Below, in pieces: positions 9,596 to 23,638 of a DNA stretch of 64,000 nucleotides. How positions within the stretch are numbered: the stretch's first letter is position 1; every line of letters begins with the position of its first letter. Source of the DNA: Seriola aureovittata. Taxonomy: Eukaryota; Chordata; Actinopteri; Carangiformes; Carangidae. The position numbers were made by a program, and so were the translations under genes. A model generated the notes under the pieces. The model saw nothing but the letters and a program-made list of their open reading frames with translations, was not told the origin of the DNA and ran no database searches. The stretch is taken from NCBI RefSeq assembly GCF_021018895.1, contig NC_079380.1:10031736-10095735 (forward strand). The letters run 5' to 3'.

Positions 9596-10203
9596 AAAGC
9601 AATAGTCTGACATTATGGGAAATAAACTTATTCACTTTGTGGGGAAGAGTTCCCTCATATTTGTACAGTGAGTATAGGGCTATAGCAACCACTCAGATAG
9701 CACGGCACAAAGACTAGGAACCAGGGGGACACAGCTATCCTGGCTCTGTCCAAAATCCACCTACCAGCACCTCTGAAGCTCACTGATTAACATATTAAAT
9801 CTCATTTGTTTAATTCATACAAAAGTCAAAGTGTAAAAACTGTAGTTTGAATTTTAACAGGGGTTTATATTCTGATGTATTTCTTTCTTGGCTGGGGGCA
9901 GTTGCTTGGCAACCAGCAGAGACTCCACAAAGTTCCTACTGTTCCCAGCCAAGAAATAGTCCTGTACAGATAGGAAATGGCAAATTGTCAATTTTCCACA
10001 ACAAGTGAGATATAATGTGTTAATTAATGATCTTTAGATGTGCTGTTGGGTGGATGATGCTACTGTTGCATACAGCCAGGCTAATTGTTTCTCCCTGTTT
10101 ACACTTTTTGTGCTAAGCTTAGCTAACCAGCTACTGGCTGTGGACTATCTAACTCTCTGCCAGCCCGTGAATAGTATTTCCCAAAATCTTGAGCTATTCC
10201 TTT
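9596..10203. mobile_element. Foldback (long inverted repeat) element, about 608 bp
   Basis: The left end AAAGCAATAGTCTGACATTA (9597 on) with TGGGAAATA pairs with the right end TATTTCCCAAAATCTTGAGC and TATTCCTTT. Further in, the left-arm words CCTGGCTCTGTCC, CACCTCTGAAGCTCA and CTCATTTGTTTAAT reappear reverse complemented in the right arm. The centre has TTCTTGGCTGGGGG facing CCCAGCCAAGAA. The whole element could fold into one long hairpin. I recognise it as a dispersed fish repeat but cannot give a database name. No coding capacity is seen. Confidence 0.7.
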
Positions 10204-12138
10204 TGGAGGTGTATGTTAAAAGTTCTTACTGTCCTGCTTCAGAGAACAACAGCTGTGGTCATCTTGACTTCATTTACAGTGTACACTATGAGTACTAACA
10301 TGACTTCTCTCGTGTCAATCCACACGTGTGTTTTAAACACAGTTTCACCTATAGTGTCATTAAATACAAAGCTTCCGTTTGTTGCTTTCTCAACAGCTAC
10401 AAAGGTAAGCATAATTGTTAATAGCGTTTTGTTAATCTTTTGTTTCATGGATGGTGTCAAGTTACTTCGGTTTAAAAGTTTTAGCCCAAGTAAAGATATG
10501 AGTCAGTGGTGTTGAAGTCAAAGCATGGGTCCTTGTTGATTTGTCTAGTGCAGTCTTAAATTATCAGATTAGTGACCCAAGTCTGACTTGAGTCCACACA
10601 TCTGATAGATAAAGAGGAGACCAGTCATTAAATGAAAGATGTTTTGTTTGACTTGTTTAATGATCTGTATGGGGCTACTTGGACTTCAGCTTAAGTGGCT
10701 ACACAGCAGTGATGCACGCTGGTTCATCAGTCTGTTGGGGACCCAGCGACTGCAAGTCTCTTCGGAGGGGAAAAATTAACTTGAGCTGATGGCTCAGGGA
10801 ATAATCTGGTTATGTGTAATGAGGGCTCTTATTATGCATCTATCAGGTTGAGTGTGCTGGTGGTGGACTTCCCACATCTCCCTCTCAGGAGGCATGACGC
10901 TTTCACTCCGCTCTTCTTGCCTTTTAGTCTGAATTGTAGGCAATTAAAACCCCACCATGTGAGTGAGGAAAAAAGGTAATGAATATGGAACACTAACTCA
11001 GAGAAGTCCGGAGAGACTGCTCGTCGAGTTCTGAGGGTTCCTTTCTCCAAGTCACTGAAAAGCACAAAGACCATTTGACAGTGTTTTTTTTCCCCCTGTC
11101 CCTCGCTTGGTGTGCATGTGGCTCCCCAAATGGTGGCCCAGAGGTTTTAAAAATGCGAAGCCCATCCTTTTCAGGTTGGCGAACTTCCGTGACCTATGAC
11201 AGTGAGGAGAAACTTTTTTGTCGCCGGTTTGGCTCCCTGCCTGGGTGACCGTGCCAGCTCTTGCTGCTTCTGAGCAGAACAGAGGAGTGATGGGAAGGGG
11301 GCTGAGTGGATGCGTCTAGACAGCCAAGTGGAGGAGGGCAAATATTTAGCCATGCCACTAGGGGAGGGGATCCAGGCCTCCTCCTCCCCCACTAAGGCAT
11401 GCCTCTTAGCCACGGAATCAGGCCATGTCTCCATCCTGCTCCCGGTGCTGCTTCGCACTCTGTATTCAGGGTCACGGATCTCATTTCTTGGGTAATATTT
11501 CAAGCTGGCCACAGATGGGGAATTAAATTGAAGACCCGGCTTGGTATGGGGCATAAAGGATGGATTTTGGGGGCTCTCAGAGAGATGATATGAAAAAGGA
11601 AATGGATACTGTAGATTTTATTTAGATGTACTTGGGCTACTTTTAAGGGTCTCTGTAAATGAATGCATGAAACGCTGACTGAGATGTATGCTCGCTGAAA
11701 ACGGAACAACCCCCACAGTCATCACTTATTATCCACTGTGACACACGAGTCACCTCATCTTAAAATGAATTGTTATTTTGCTGTTGATAGCTGAATGCAA
11801 TTTTTCCCCCCTCTCCTTTACAAAACAGTGTCAGGCTGATATTTGACGGTACTATAGGTGTTTACATACAAGCTCCAATATTTCCCCCAAATGGACTGCC
11901 AATCCAAGTAAATTCCCATGGATTTCCTCCCTGCCTATGCCACATTTGAATAAGTCCTTAATCAGATGAATTGCTGTCAGATGACTGCCTAACAAGGCTA
12001 CTCAAATCAGGGTAAATATTGACTCAAGCGAATCAGCACATGACAGTTTGTGGTGACACCATGTTGCCACAGTGACAACAATACACATCTGTCCGTTACG
12101 GTTCTGGCAGGATGGTGACACGGAGGGGAAAGTAAAAA

Positions 12139-12180
<42 letters not shown>

Positions 12181-12430
12181 AGGAAAGCAGTCCGACGAGG
12201 CTTATACTCAATAGTTCATGCTGAATGCTGGTTGGTTGCTGCAGACTGCCGCTGGTGTCGCATCTGCTGATGGGCTAAGTCAACCCTGCTCTACTGGTAG
12301 CCGTCACTCACCCGTACATCAGACAGCGCGCTGCAGTCTCACGCCACCTGTGTTCTCACAGTGTCTTTACGGTGATCTGTCTCTCTGGCCTCTTAGTCTT
12401 CATCTAGTCCCTTTGCTCAGAGCCAATAAT
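10204..12430. other. Gene-free sequence, 10.2-12.4 kb
   Basis: No gene or repeat is recognised apart from the GA tract at 12143-12177. The frames on both strands around 11171-11593 are mutually overlapping and look like chance. Confidence 0.55.
12143..12177. repeat. (GA)n microsatellite
   Basis: Pure GA dinucleotide tract of about 35 bp. Confidence 0.95.
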
Positions 12431-12900
12431 AGCCCTTTTCCACTGTATGGTATCATGGCTCAACTTGACTTAAAGCCTTCAACTCTACTCGATTCTACTC
12501 GGCTTTTTCGGTTTTCCATCAGGCAGAAGTTGTGGATAGTACCTGGTAGCTGGTACTTTTTTTTTGCTATAATTTCTGTGAGCTACCAAAAGGTGGCGTG
12601 AAATCACAGCGTCTACTGATTAGCCAGAGAGGATCGTCACTACTGCGTCATTGTTGTATGAGATAGGATGTTCTGAAGAAACCTGCCATTTTGAAACAGC
12701 CAAGCAACTGTACGCCTACACAGCTCACTGTAGCCTGTTACATTCCCGTCAGTTATTGTACCATTGTTTCAATATGGTAACCGACAAAACCATGTTGTGA
12801 TCAGTTGAGGTGGTGCAGACGTTTCTCTGTTTGGTATCCCTCCGATATCCTCCACTAATCATGTGTGTGTAGTGTTGAAGATGACCTGATGATAGCTTTA
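12431..12900. mobile_element. Probable fragment of a non-autonomous DNA transposon
   Basis: The segment begins AGCCCTTTTCCACTGTATGG and continues with repeated CTCGA/CTCTACTCGATT-like words, then GGTAGCTGGTAC and GATTAGCCAGAGAGGATCGTC. I recognise this order from a dispersed teleost repeat whose ends begin with a CTTTTCCACTG motif. The matching inverted right end is not seen, so the copy is truncated or decayed and its right boundary is a guess. Confidence 0.4.
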
Positions 12901-13501
12901 ACGCCGCACTGAGGGTTACTATCTGCAGTAGAAAAAGAATTACCTGCATGGTATCAAAAACAAGTAGAGTGAAATCAAGTTCAGTTGGTATCATATCATC
13001 ATCATCTTTTTTTTGTTCTGATGTGACACACGCATGCATGTTGAAGAGGAAAGCCATCAAAAGATTTTTTTCTCTAACCATCAGTATCTATCAACCTGTG
13101 CTGAAATTATAATGAATAATTTGATTGGCAGAAAAGTTCACCTGCGACAGTTTTGAAAGTGCCATACAAGAGCTGGTTAGAGCTTCTTAGATGTGAGGAT
13201 TTGCTTTACAAGTTTTTGGATTATTTTCAGTGTTGATGACTTGGGACAGATGTTTGTCATTCAGCCATTTTGGGCATTATTTGTGAGAACTGCAGTTTTG
13301 TCAATACCTCTAATACTTCTATTAAGTATGGTCAAATCAGAAGAAAGCTCGCTAATATTTCCACTCACCGCTCTTTGCCATGTAGAATAATTGAGTTCCA
13401 CACACTGTTACAAGCTGAGGTCAAAGAAAATTAACCCCCAGCCACAATATAGTTATAGTCACAATAAAACTACTGGTGGGACTGGATAGTGAAATTTGTC
13501 T

Positions 13502-13555
13502 TCTTCTCTCTCTCTCTCTCTCACTCTCTCTCTCTCTCCCTCTCCCTCCCTCTCC
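13502..13555. repeat. (CT)n-rich low-complexity tract
   Basis: CT dinucleotides grading into CCT units. Confidence 0.9.
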
Positions 13556-14426
13556 TAAAGCACATTACTGCACATTTGGTGAATGTTCAGCATGTCACAC
13601 AGGCCTAATCTCATCAACACTGGATACATATTTGTGGATCCCACTTTTCTGAGTTAATGAAAGCATTTGTGTCACTTTAATGTAAAGCCTTGCAGGGCTC
13701 ACCCATCTGTCTACAGTTGTGCCGTTACAGTGTGTGTCATCAGAGTCTGCAACGGCAAATTACAGCTTATTAGTACCAATACCAGCAGTGACAACATTTA
13801 TCAAGGAAAACATCTCCTACTCTCCCTAATTGTCCCCCCTCAGGGCGCACTGTTATGTGGACCGGTATCGACGGCCAGGCAGTCATTAGGACATCACACT
13901 TGAGCTGACGAGTAGAGAATTCAGGGGACATGTCCACCCTGATTGGTTAATTTGATGTGAGTAGAATGACACTGTGTCTGGAGCCGATGAGGTATTTATA
14001 GTCTGGGAGAGGATATCCAGACAGCCACCGTTGGTTTCGTGTGCTTCTATTCGTGAACTCCTGATAGAGCGCTGCCCACGGGGGCTGGCGGCGTGAGCGA
14101 GGGCGGGCTGGGATATGAATAGCTGGCAGGGAACAGGGTGCTGTAGGTGGAAAGGGCAGTGAAGTTTATGTGTCAAAGAACAAGAAGCGAGAAGCTGATA
14201 TTGAAGTATATCTGTCAGTCTCTCCTGCCCAGTGAGAGCGAGTGACAAAGGGAGCAGGTCAGCACGGCCTGTCTGAGCGTTTTTGTCTCTCCTCAACAAT
14301 GGGGTCTTGTCTGATACAGATACGCTACCTGTCTGTCACTTTTGCTTACTGATATTTTGTCACTTTTGTCTGTGCGGTCAGTTCTGCGTTAGGCCGGCTT
14401 GTGCACATTCACATGAACGCCTGTGT

Positions 14427-14429
<3 letters not shown>

Positions 14430-14475
<46 letters not shown>
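14430..14475. repeat. (TG)n microsatellite
   Basis: Pure TG tract of about 45 bp. Confidence 0.95.
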
Positions 14476-14476
<1 letters not shown>

Positions 14477-17400
14477 CTGTTTCTGTCGTCAGATTGTGAT
14501 CTCCAGTCAGGTGGAATTGTCCCTGCTGCTGCCCTCTTGTTCAGAGCGATACCTCCCTCCTGCCACTTTCCACTTCACACTGCTAACATCCTCTGCGAGT
14601 GACAGATAGAAATCAGAGTCTGAGCTCAGCACCAGCTCAATGCCTGTTCCCAAATGGTGTGATCTTTTAAAAAGGCTTTACCTGTAAACTCTGACACACC
14701 TCCCAGCCTACATCTCCCGCTGTCAGGTTCCCACTACGATCTACTGCTGCAGAATTGCACACTAAAGCAATTTCCCTCAAGTGTCCACAGTCTTGTCTCT
14801 TTCACCCTCGCACCAGGAGCTTACATCCCCTAATTTTTCACACTGAGGACCATGCACGTAAATCATTCTTTTCCCCCATTTGTTCCAGTGATCAAGCCCC
14901 ACTTTTCTTTTCCTGCCAATTAAAAGGCTTTGATGTCTATCTGTGGAATGGGTGAGGCTAGAAACGCATCTCTCAGCCTGCTGCCTCTTGGCTACCAAAG
15001 GCCAGACTTGTGCTGGCAGAAGATAATCAGCAGTTCTCACACAAACAAGATAAAAAAAGAAAAAGTGAGAGAAGGATTTACTCCCATCCTGCCTGTCAGG
15101 CAACCCACTGAACAGACAGGGGAATTATTTTGGCAGCAACACTAATGTGGTGACGGTTGTTGTTTCCTAAACTGATTTCCTTAATCCTCCACTTGTTCCA
15201 CGCTTTGTAAACATGGGGGCTTGATTTTATAATCTGGGAGGTCCCATTGACTCAAAGACACACGTACACACACACACATCAACAACTTGTCCCTCTAACC
15301 CCCTCCTCGTCAGCCACTGCCCTAATTAGTCAGAATTAAGACGAATGCCTGGGCCTCCCACGATCAATTGGTATCGAGCGGACCTTCGCTCGGCCCTGCC
15401 TGGGGGCCTCTCTCGGCCGGCAGATCATTTATATCAATCGCTTTTGTTTTTCTTTCCTTCCCCCTTTCCATTCTTCCGTCCACCAAGTGCAGGGCTCGGT
15501 CTATTGGTTGGCAAAATGGCAAAAGTCTAGCACGTTAACTGCTACACTTGTATTGACGTCACAGGGACACGATCCACTCAGGGACACATTTGCCTTTCAC
15601 ATGAATACATGCAATGTTCTATCATAAGCAATTGTGTCTGTTTGTGGGTGAGAATTTGAGCATGTGTTCAGTGCTTTTTAAAAAAAAATTTTTTATGCCG
15701 TCTCCCTTCACTAACAAGCTCACCCTTCATAAGCAGGAGTCCCTCTCTGCTCTCTGCCCCTCTTGTTGCCCTTTTCTCAAATAACTCTCTCTTCTCTCTC
15801 TCTGCCTTTATTACTTGTTATTCTGGTCGAGGGGAGGCTTTGTGTTCCATGCTTTGATTGACTTAGCCCATTTGGACCAAGTTAATAATTGTTGCAAAGG
15901 GATGTATATCAGCCTCTCCCTTACCTTATTCATGTTGGCGCCTTTTTCTTTTCACACATTCTCTCTTTGTCAAAGGCAAGACACTTGAGATATTAGGTGT
16001 CTCACCCTGCATTCACACAATGGCAGCTAAAAGCTCTGAAAATGTCTCTTATAAAATCAAAAGAGTAAAGAAGAAGATGCTTGATGTGTAGCTTTGCCTT
16101 GCAAAGATCAGCCACTTTGACCTGCATCGCTGCTTGAGTCTGGAGCTATGTCCTATTTCTTTTGTAGTCTGTGGTGCGTTGCAGTGATGCGGCTGGCCAT
16201 TCATGCCCCACACTGGAAAGTTTTTCTAAAAGACTCAAATAAAATTCAGTGACTTAAACATTTAAACTTGCAGCACATTTCATGTGCAAATGTCTGCACA
16301 AAGGGTCAGGACAATGCAAGACAGAGCCCTCATCTCCTTGGTGTTGTTCTCACAACCGCTTCTCCATGAAAATTTTGTTTTATGTGATTCCAAACCATTT
16401 TTACTGGCAGGCATGTTTTTTTTTTTGTTCATTTGTTTCTTCTGTAACCTGCTTATTTTATTTCCTGTTTTTCTACTCATCTAGAATCTGCTCCTGCAAA
16501 TGTTACACACAATACCAATGAAATTCCTGCATTACCCTCAGCTCTGCTCAGACACAGCGCCCCATTGAAAATCATTTATAGGACAAATTAAACAGAGTAA
16601 AGGAAAGGGGGACACTTTTATTAGTTCCTTTCTCCAAGGTTAATGGCACAGTAGTGAACTGCCACTTACAAAAGACATAGATCCAGTTTGTCCTCTGTGT
16701 GCGTCTCTATGGGTCACTGAGTGTGTACTTTGATGTACTATATGCTAGTGGTACATGAGAGTGTTAGATACTGACTGCTTTTACCCTGGAGGCGAGCTCA
16801 AACCTCTCAGGTCGGCTGCCTCTTCATGTCGCATTCTTTGTTTGCAAGCCTGGCACATTTCTGATGGTGCAGAGACCGGCGTTGTCAGTCGTGTGTGTGT
16901 GCGGTGCCAAGCTTGGATGCTACACCACAGCACTTTAGCCATCCATGAGTTGGCAGCTGGCTCCTTTGGTTAGTGGCCTACTATTCCTCATGCGGTGTGG
17001 CGGTATGCCTTTGGTGTGATCCACTTGGTGCTCAGTCCAGAGGAGCAAACCTTGGCTAACTGACTTAAGCTATGTGTCCGAGCTAAGATGGACCTCAGGC
17101 TGCAGTTTAAGCTCATGTGCACCAAGTGTGGCAGTGCCAGATGAGCTCTCTATATCTGCTCGAGTGTCCGTCTGTGCTGTGTGTGTACATGCATGTGGCC
17201 TTTCAAGGGGATGAGTGAATGTTTTTATTTGAGTCCTCATCTCCCTGACTAATCGACCTCACGACCCTCTGTCTCCTCCCCACATACTCTGCTGTTCTCT
17301 CTGTTTCTTTGCAACCTGTTACTTAGAGACAAGGGCTGACAAACTTCAACTGCGCCCTCTCATTTCCTTCAGATTCTGCAGGAGAGAGCCCTCATCTGTA

Positions 17401-20400
17401 CAAACACAAACTCCGCTCTGTATTCCTGCTTTGAACTCGAGGTCATTGGGGATATAAAAGAGAGAAAGAAAAACACGGAGGAGGAGGAGGAGGAGGAGAG
17501 TTGTTCTATAGTGTCTTTATGGATTAATGGGACGAAAAGTGGACCTATTAATCCTCCTCTCTCTCTCTCTGCACTGTGGAGTATAGATGATGGAGACAAA
17601 GTGCCAGATAAATATTAACCAGTATATCCTTTTACAGTTTTGCCCATTCACCTACATTTTCTGCTTATTATCAGGACTATAATGAGTCACAGAGGAAAAA
17701 CACTCTCTCCCTCTATGTGTGTGCATATGCTTGATTGGGTGGGATGGTTGGCAACCACTTCTGTATTTCTGCCTAATTTGCCATTGTGAATGCGATTAAG
17801 TTAAGTGGCCTAAGTTTGTTTTGCTCCCCAGCTCCCTGCTGTGCTAGCATTACTACACCGCTCGGACTGTAAGCAATAAGAGCAGAGATACAGGGATTTA
17901 AAGGAACAGGGACTGCAGTAGCAAGTTTTAAGTGAGGAGCACACCAAGTGATGCTGATGAAGAAGAATGTGGTGAAGGGAGACGAACGCTCGGGCCCAGA
18001 AGTGTTGTACCAGTGTGAGAGATGGTCCCCATGAGGGCCCCTGTGGTGGAGAGTCAACTGTGGCTAGCTTGAACTCCTGCCAGGCTCACTGGCTGTTTGA
18101 GTATTTGCAGATGGCACAGACAGTAGCACTGCTGTGGCTGAGTGCATATTACAGAAGTGGAGAGAAAATAATACACACTAATATTTATCCCTCATGTGTC
18201 CTCTATGTCATTTTTTGGGAGGCTGTGCCTCTGATCAGCTGACCCTTCAAGGGATGAATACACATACCAGAATCATCCATGTGCACTGGGTAGATTTTTA
18301 CTCTGGTGGCCCATGCTGGCACTTCAGCATGCATTACATTAACTGATCTCTGGCCACAGGCATTAAAAAGAAAAGTTTGTAAAACAGATAAATGGAATTG
18401 GTGTGATATGCCGCTAAGTCTGGAAATTTGGTATATAACATAATAATGATAACATATATATATAAATAAATATATAGGGACTGTTTTCGCTGTTTCACAA
18501 TGATTGTTATATGAGATGCGGGTGCGGTTGCCCACGAAAACAAACTTGATTACATCCAGTGTTGCGTTAATGAATATATATATTTGTATATACTGGATAT
18601 TTCTTTAATACTGTGCCACTAGGTCTTTTTGGCCTTTAATTAACAGGCGGTCTGAGGTTGCCTGTATTTGACTGTATATTCCTGTGATACTTCCATGTTC
18701 TGCTCTTTACAATATACGCCTGTGTTATTTGGACCCAATTGCTACAGTCAAGCGTTTGGTTCCAATCCTCCTACCCGATGCTGCTCCTCCTGAATCTGCT
18801 CAGTGAGTGAAAGTGCAGCACATCCAGACACAGAGAGAGAGAGAAGCAGAAGACAGCCTGTTCCCCCTGTGCTTCATGACGTATTCACAACCAGAACATG
18901 TTGTTTTGAGATCCACATGGCAGATCCTTGTTAGCCTAGATCCTGAATAATCAGTCGATGCCGGGGCTCCCAGTGGCAGCCTGTGGGGCCACAGAGACAT
19001 GCCCAGGGAACCTTGTGGGCCCTGGTCGGGGGGGATGAGGGTGCTGTTTGACTGCTGCGTCTGTCTATCAGGAGATTTGTGTGGATGCTCGGGGCACAGA
19101 ATGGAGACAGTGTCAGGGCGATACCCTTGACGGTGATGTGATTGAGTAGACAGCTGCGACCCGCTCCTTTCTTTACCCGCCACCCATCTCTTTCCCCCTA
19201 CATCTCCACCCACTCCCCCTTACACAACAGCTCCCCGAGAGTGAGCGATCACTTAAAACAGCGCTGGTTATTATACCTAAGCACGTCTTAGTAATTTATG
19301 CATGATTGCCTGGCAATCTGAGGCAATTCATCATCCTCTTTCCTATCTTTCTTTTTTTAATCTGTTGGTGTCTTGTTCCTCTGGACTTTAATCTATAGGG
19401 CTATTAAGAATGCCTGTGTAATAATGGCTCAGCTCAGGTGACAGCATGACATTGGCGCCATCATTGCCATGCAGGTTTTGGAGAACTGCGGGCAGTGAAA
19501 GAGGCCAGATTTGGCTTTTATAGCTGAGAAGCTGTTAGACCATCCGTTGTTTTGTTGGTGCAGGACCTGCACTCCTGTCAGACAGATGGGAAGAGCTTTG
19601 TATTTTACACCATGTTGTTTTTCCCTGTGTTTCTTTTTTTCTTTTTATTTCTCTTGACTGGAATAATTACTGAATGTGGTGGAAATAAATTGAGCGTTTC
19701 AATTTGGATTCTTTGTTTGGTGATTGTGTTTTGAAGGAGAGTATCTCAATAGTATGTTGTAGGATTTTCACAATTGCTTTGGCTGGGCCCGTCAGAAATG
19801 AGGTGCTTATTTATAAGTGATTATCAGTGAAAATGACTACACATAGTCTGCGGTGGACAACGTGTTTACCTATATGTATGTTTTGTGAAATTTGCTTCAG
19901 TACAGGGACCTAGGCCAGCTGGTGTCTGATGCAGCTGGTGCAGCTGGTGTCTGATGCACAGAGGTGTTCGTCGCATGTCTACATGCTTCTGTACATGTGT
20001 GTGCTTTCATGTACGCTGCCAGACACCAGGAAATATCCAGTGTGAGACAAAGGTGTTAACAACAACAGCACAGGCTGACCCTTCTGTTGTGGAGTTATCC
20101 ATCTGTGACTTCAAGGCATGGTTAATGGATGCCGACCTTGCTCCATGTTCTCTATCGGTTCCATTCAGCATCTATCAACCGAGGAATGTATCTTGATTTA
20201 CCCCCCACCCCCCGCCCCCCACCCCCTCTCGTCCGTTTTCCACTTCCTGCTTGTAGAGTGGGAGTGCTCCTTGGCCCCGTTGCAGGCCATTGTAATCTTC
20301 CTGGGCTCAGTGGATGCTAAATTAAGAACTAAACAGCATGAGCAAGAATGAGACAACAGAGCGCAGCAGCTCGACAGACAATCAGAGAAGCACACGGGCC

Positions 20401-20814
20401 ACAGAGAGTGACCCTGGCTTATCTTTATCATAATCTTTACTTATCTAATTGGTCTGCTGTCAAGCTATTTATTCACAATGGAAGCAGCAATATCTTGCAT
20501 AGTGAGTAATGTATGACATCAGTAAAATTGTTTCTCCATAGCCTTGAGCTATTTTCTAAAGAAAACACGGTTCTCATGTCTTGTTCAGTTTTTCAGTTCA
20601 GTGTGATGTGGAGTTTAGCACCATCTGCAAGGTTAATGGTCATTTTTTGAGAAAAAAAATCAGGAGTCATAAATCAGGAGTTGGAGATAATTATACTTTT
20701 TGGATCCGGTATTGACAGTTCATTTTTTAAAGTAGGCTTATTTGTTTTCTGGCGGAGAGTTAAATGAGAAGTTGACCAGTCCAGCATGCAACCTCCCGGA
20801 TCGTTGCCTTTACA

Positions 20815-21044
20815 CCCTTTTTTTGTGGGTATAGATTAAACAAAACAAGAGATAACTTGTTAATTTTTCAGCTTCAGAGGTGCTGCTGTTAGGCAAATTT
20901 TGAGCCAGGCTTGCTGTTAACTCCTGTTTCTAGTCTTTATGCCAAGCTAAGCATCTCGGGTGGATATTAAATGGACAGATATGAATGTGGTATCGATTTT
21001 CCTTGCATCTAACTCTCCCAAAATGTCAAACTATTACTTTAAAA
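20815..21044. mobile_element. Half copy of the foldback element at 9596-10203
   Basis: This stretch is the same family as the foldback element. ATTAAACAAAACAAGAGATA, CTTCAGAGGTGCTG and GAGCCAGGCTTGCTGTT are reverse complements of, or diverged matches to, words in the left arm at 9728-9815. The end CTCCCAAAATGTCAAACTAT corresponds to the right terminus near 10180-10200. Only one arm is present. Confidence 0.65.
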
Positions 21045-21614
21045 GGAAAATAGTAATGTGTTAAACTCTAGCCAATTACTGTAATGTCTTACTCACTTTA
21101 CTGTGACACTGCTCTTTCTCCTCTCTTCTCCTCCCCTACTTGTTCATCCCCTGTCCCGCTGTTTACCTCTGCTCTCTTCAGTGCAAATGTGTTTTTGAAG
21201 CTAAAATTTACCTCAGTCATATTTGCCTCTGTAAGTCGGATTTCTTGTAAGGCACTTGTGTGCTGACACAGATGGTTGGGGTTATGTTAAGAACACCCAG
21301 ATGGTATTCAGAAATATATGAGTCAGTTTTCAGTCAATGTGTTACAGTACTGAGCAGAATCTTCTTCATTTACACTGACGTGAAAGTGAAGAAAGTCTTA
21401 AAAAGTCGAGCCAAAGAGGTAACACTTTTTCCCTACAACTTTTTTTCCGTGTAGTGTAGTTTTTGTCCCTTGTTTAAAATTGCTTTCTAGTGTCTTTTCA
21501 TTTAATAAGGAAACATTTAAAGGTCTATCTCATGGGTCTGAGAAAAAATCCCTGGCAAGAAGTAATCTACCTTAAAGACACCCAGTTGATTTGTTTCTTA
21601 TTTAATTGTCCTTG

Positions 21615-21620
<6 letters not shown>

Positions 21621-21707
<87 letters not shown>
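21621..21707. repeat. (TG)n microsatellite, 87 bp
   Basis: Uninterrupted TG tract. It produces spurious Cys-Val and Thr-His frames on the two strands. Confidence 0.97.
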
Positions 21708-21710
<3 letters not shown>

Positions 21711-21907
21711 GGTGTGCATGCTGGTCTGTGTTCTCATTTGCCTCTGTTTATCTGCGACTGTGTGTGTGAAGCCACGTGGGTGCATTTTTTTTTGGATTGC
21801 ACCACCAAACATTTCATTGACACTCACAGCAGCAGTCAGTGCATTGATTTCCCATTGGTCGATGCTGGTAGAGTTTACAGAGGGAGGTGCATAGGTAAAG
21901 TGTCTGC

Positions 21908-21948
21908 TTTCTTTCGTTCTTTCTTTCTTTCCTTCTTTCTTTCTTTTT
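21908..21948. repeat. (TTTC)n microsatellite
   Basis: Imperfect TTTC tetranucleotide tract. Confidence 0.9.
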
Positions 21949-23584
21949 AAAATGTGCAGCAGTCACACCGTTCTTTACTTCTACTTTCAAAGAAGTAACT
22001 TTGCAAATCTTGAGGAATGTGATTTTTGGCATACAGTTCTTTAAAAAGACATTTAGAGCAGAAAATTTAAATATGCAGGATCACAAGTAAACCTGATGTG
22101 AGAGTCTGTGAAGGCTGGCAATCATATTGCATCGCACATTGCAAACAGGAAACAGGAAACAGGAAAAGTTATATTAAAACTAATCTGATGTAACTTTAAA
22201 TTTACTGAAAATGAGGCTTTCGCACTTTCTCCTCATAACAAAAAGCTCTGTGATCTTTCCCTGCTCCAAAAGAAATGTAGAACCATGTGTTTCAGTTGCC
22301 TAATTCTAACAATACCTTTACCATAGTTGATTCACCATAACCTCAATCTTTCTTATATATTAATTGCAACATTGCATTGAATGTTATTTTTTAAAGATGT
22401 GATTTAACGAAACCTGTTATTTGCTGAATCCTCTGTCAGTATCTGAGTGTCTTCTCCTTTGCGGGTTGTTAGATTTGTTGCTACCTGCTCCCCGCTGCTT
22501 GCGTGGTATCTTCATGACAATACCACATGACTTGGCTGACTGTGATAAAAAAATATTCAGGAAAACATGGATATACATTTTTTTTTTCTCTATATGTGCG
22601 TTTTAAAGCCTGAAGTTTGGATTTGTGCCTAATATCCTCTTGTCGGTTGTCTGGACTTAGAAAATCCAAATTTGGGCCACAGTGTGAGATATATATCAGC
22701 AGCAGAGCAGCGGTCGGAAAAAGCATCTGACAACCACCGAGGCTGAGTGTTGAAGCAAAAAGATCTGTCAATCAAGGCAAATGCACTGGCAAACATATCT
22801 CTGATTAATTCATGATCCTCTATCGTTTTCACAGAATAATAACTCAAAAAAATACCAAGACAAAATCAGAAGGAGTGAGTTTTTATTGATGTGTAATTCT
22901 AGGGGAATGTTGAGGGTTCACATCGATTTCAGTACAGTCAGTCCACTTTTGTTTGGAGCGACTATGAAGCAGCCATTAGCAGAGATGCATCTTCAGGTAT
23001 TGTTTTCAACATTCAGAATTAATGCCCATGACTGAAACTACAAGAAAACTAATAGGAGATACAAACGGAATACAGTCAAATGCCCTGAAATGCGCAATAC
23101 AGAGGGCAGTGGTGTGGCTCAGCACCGTTGGGATTTGGCTTCATTGCTGGCGTTGTTGCCCTCAGAGCTTTGGCTCCTCCTCAGAGACACATCGCTGTGT
23201 GCTCCACCATCTTCTCGCGTCGAAGACCAAGCCTGCTGGACACGCATGCCTGTTGGATGACGGTCCCATGACAATCCAATGTGACATTTTCCTTTCATCT
23301 GCGTATTGCCCTTTCTTCTTGTCCACGGCCTTTCATCAAACTTTCTCTCTCCCCCTCTCTCTCTCTCTCTTTCCCCTCAGAGCTCTCTGTCATGACTTGA
23401 GGGCCTCCATCTTGCTTTAAATAGTTACAAAAAGAGGATAGCAAAGTAGGTCTTGGGGCGTTGCTGAGAAATAATTTTATTTACAGTTTTTATCTACATC
23501 TCCTTTTTTTCACATGATCTTTGAGGTTGCACTTTTAGTTGTAGGTTTAAGGCTCTGTGTCACAGTCGTTCTGATCACACATAT

Positions 23585-23587
23585 TTT

Positions 23588-23623
<36 letters not shown>

Positions 23624-23638
23624 TTTTTCTTTCTTTCT
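23585..23638. repeat. (TTTC)n microsatellite
   Basis: TTTC tetranucleotide tract of about 54 bp with one T-run interruption. Confidence 0.93.

Larger units (their letters stand above)
12901..20814. other. Gene-free sequence, 12.9-20.8 kb
   Basis: No gene is recognised. Simple repeats are listed separately. Several blocks look like non-repetitive, balanced-composition regulatory sequence, for example 13900-14300, 15310-15440 (CTAATTAGTCAGAATTAAG then GC-rich sequence) and 19255-19340 (AATTTATGCATGATTGCC). Conservation cannot be tested here. Confidence 0.55.

Noticed and set aside
13378..13430. Minus-strand 36-nt open segment between CTTGTAACAG and GTGAGTGG
   Set aside because: Too short to distinguish from chance; no conserved peptide recognised.
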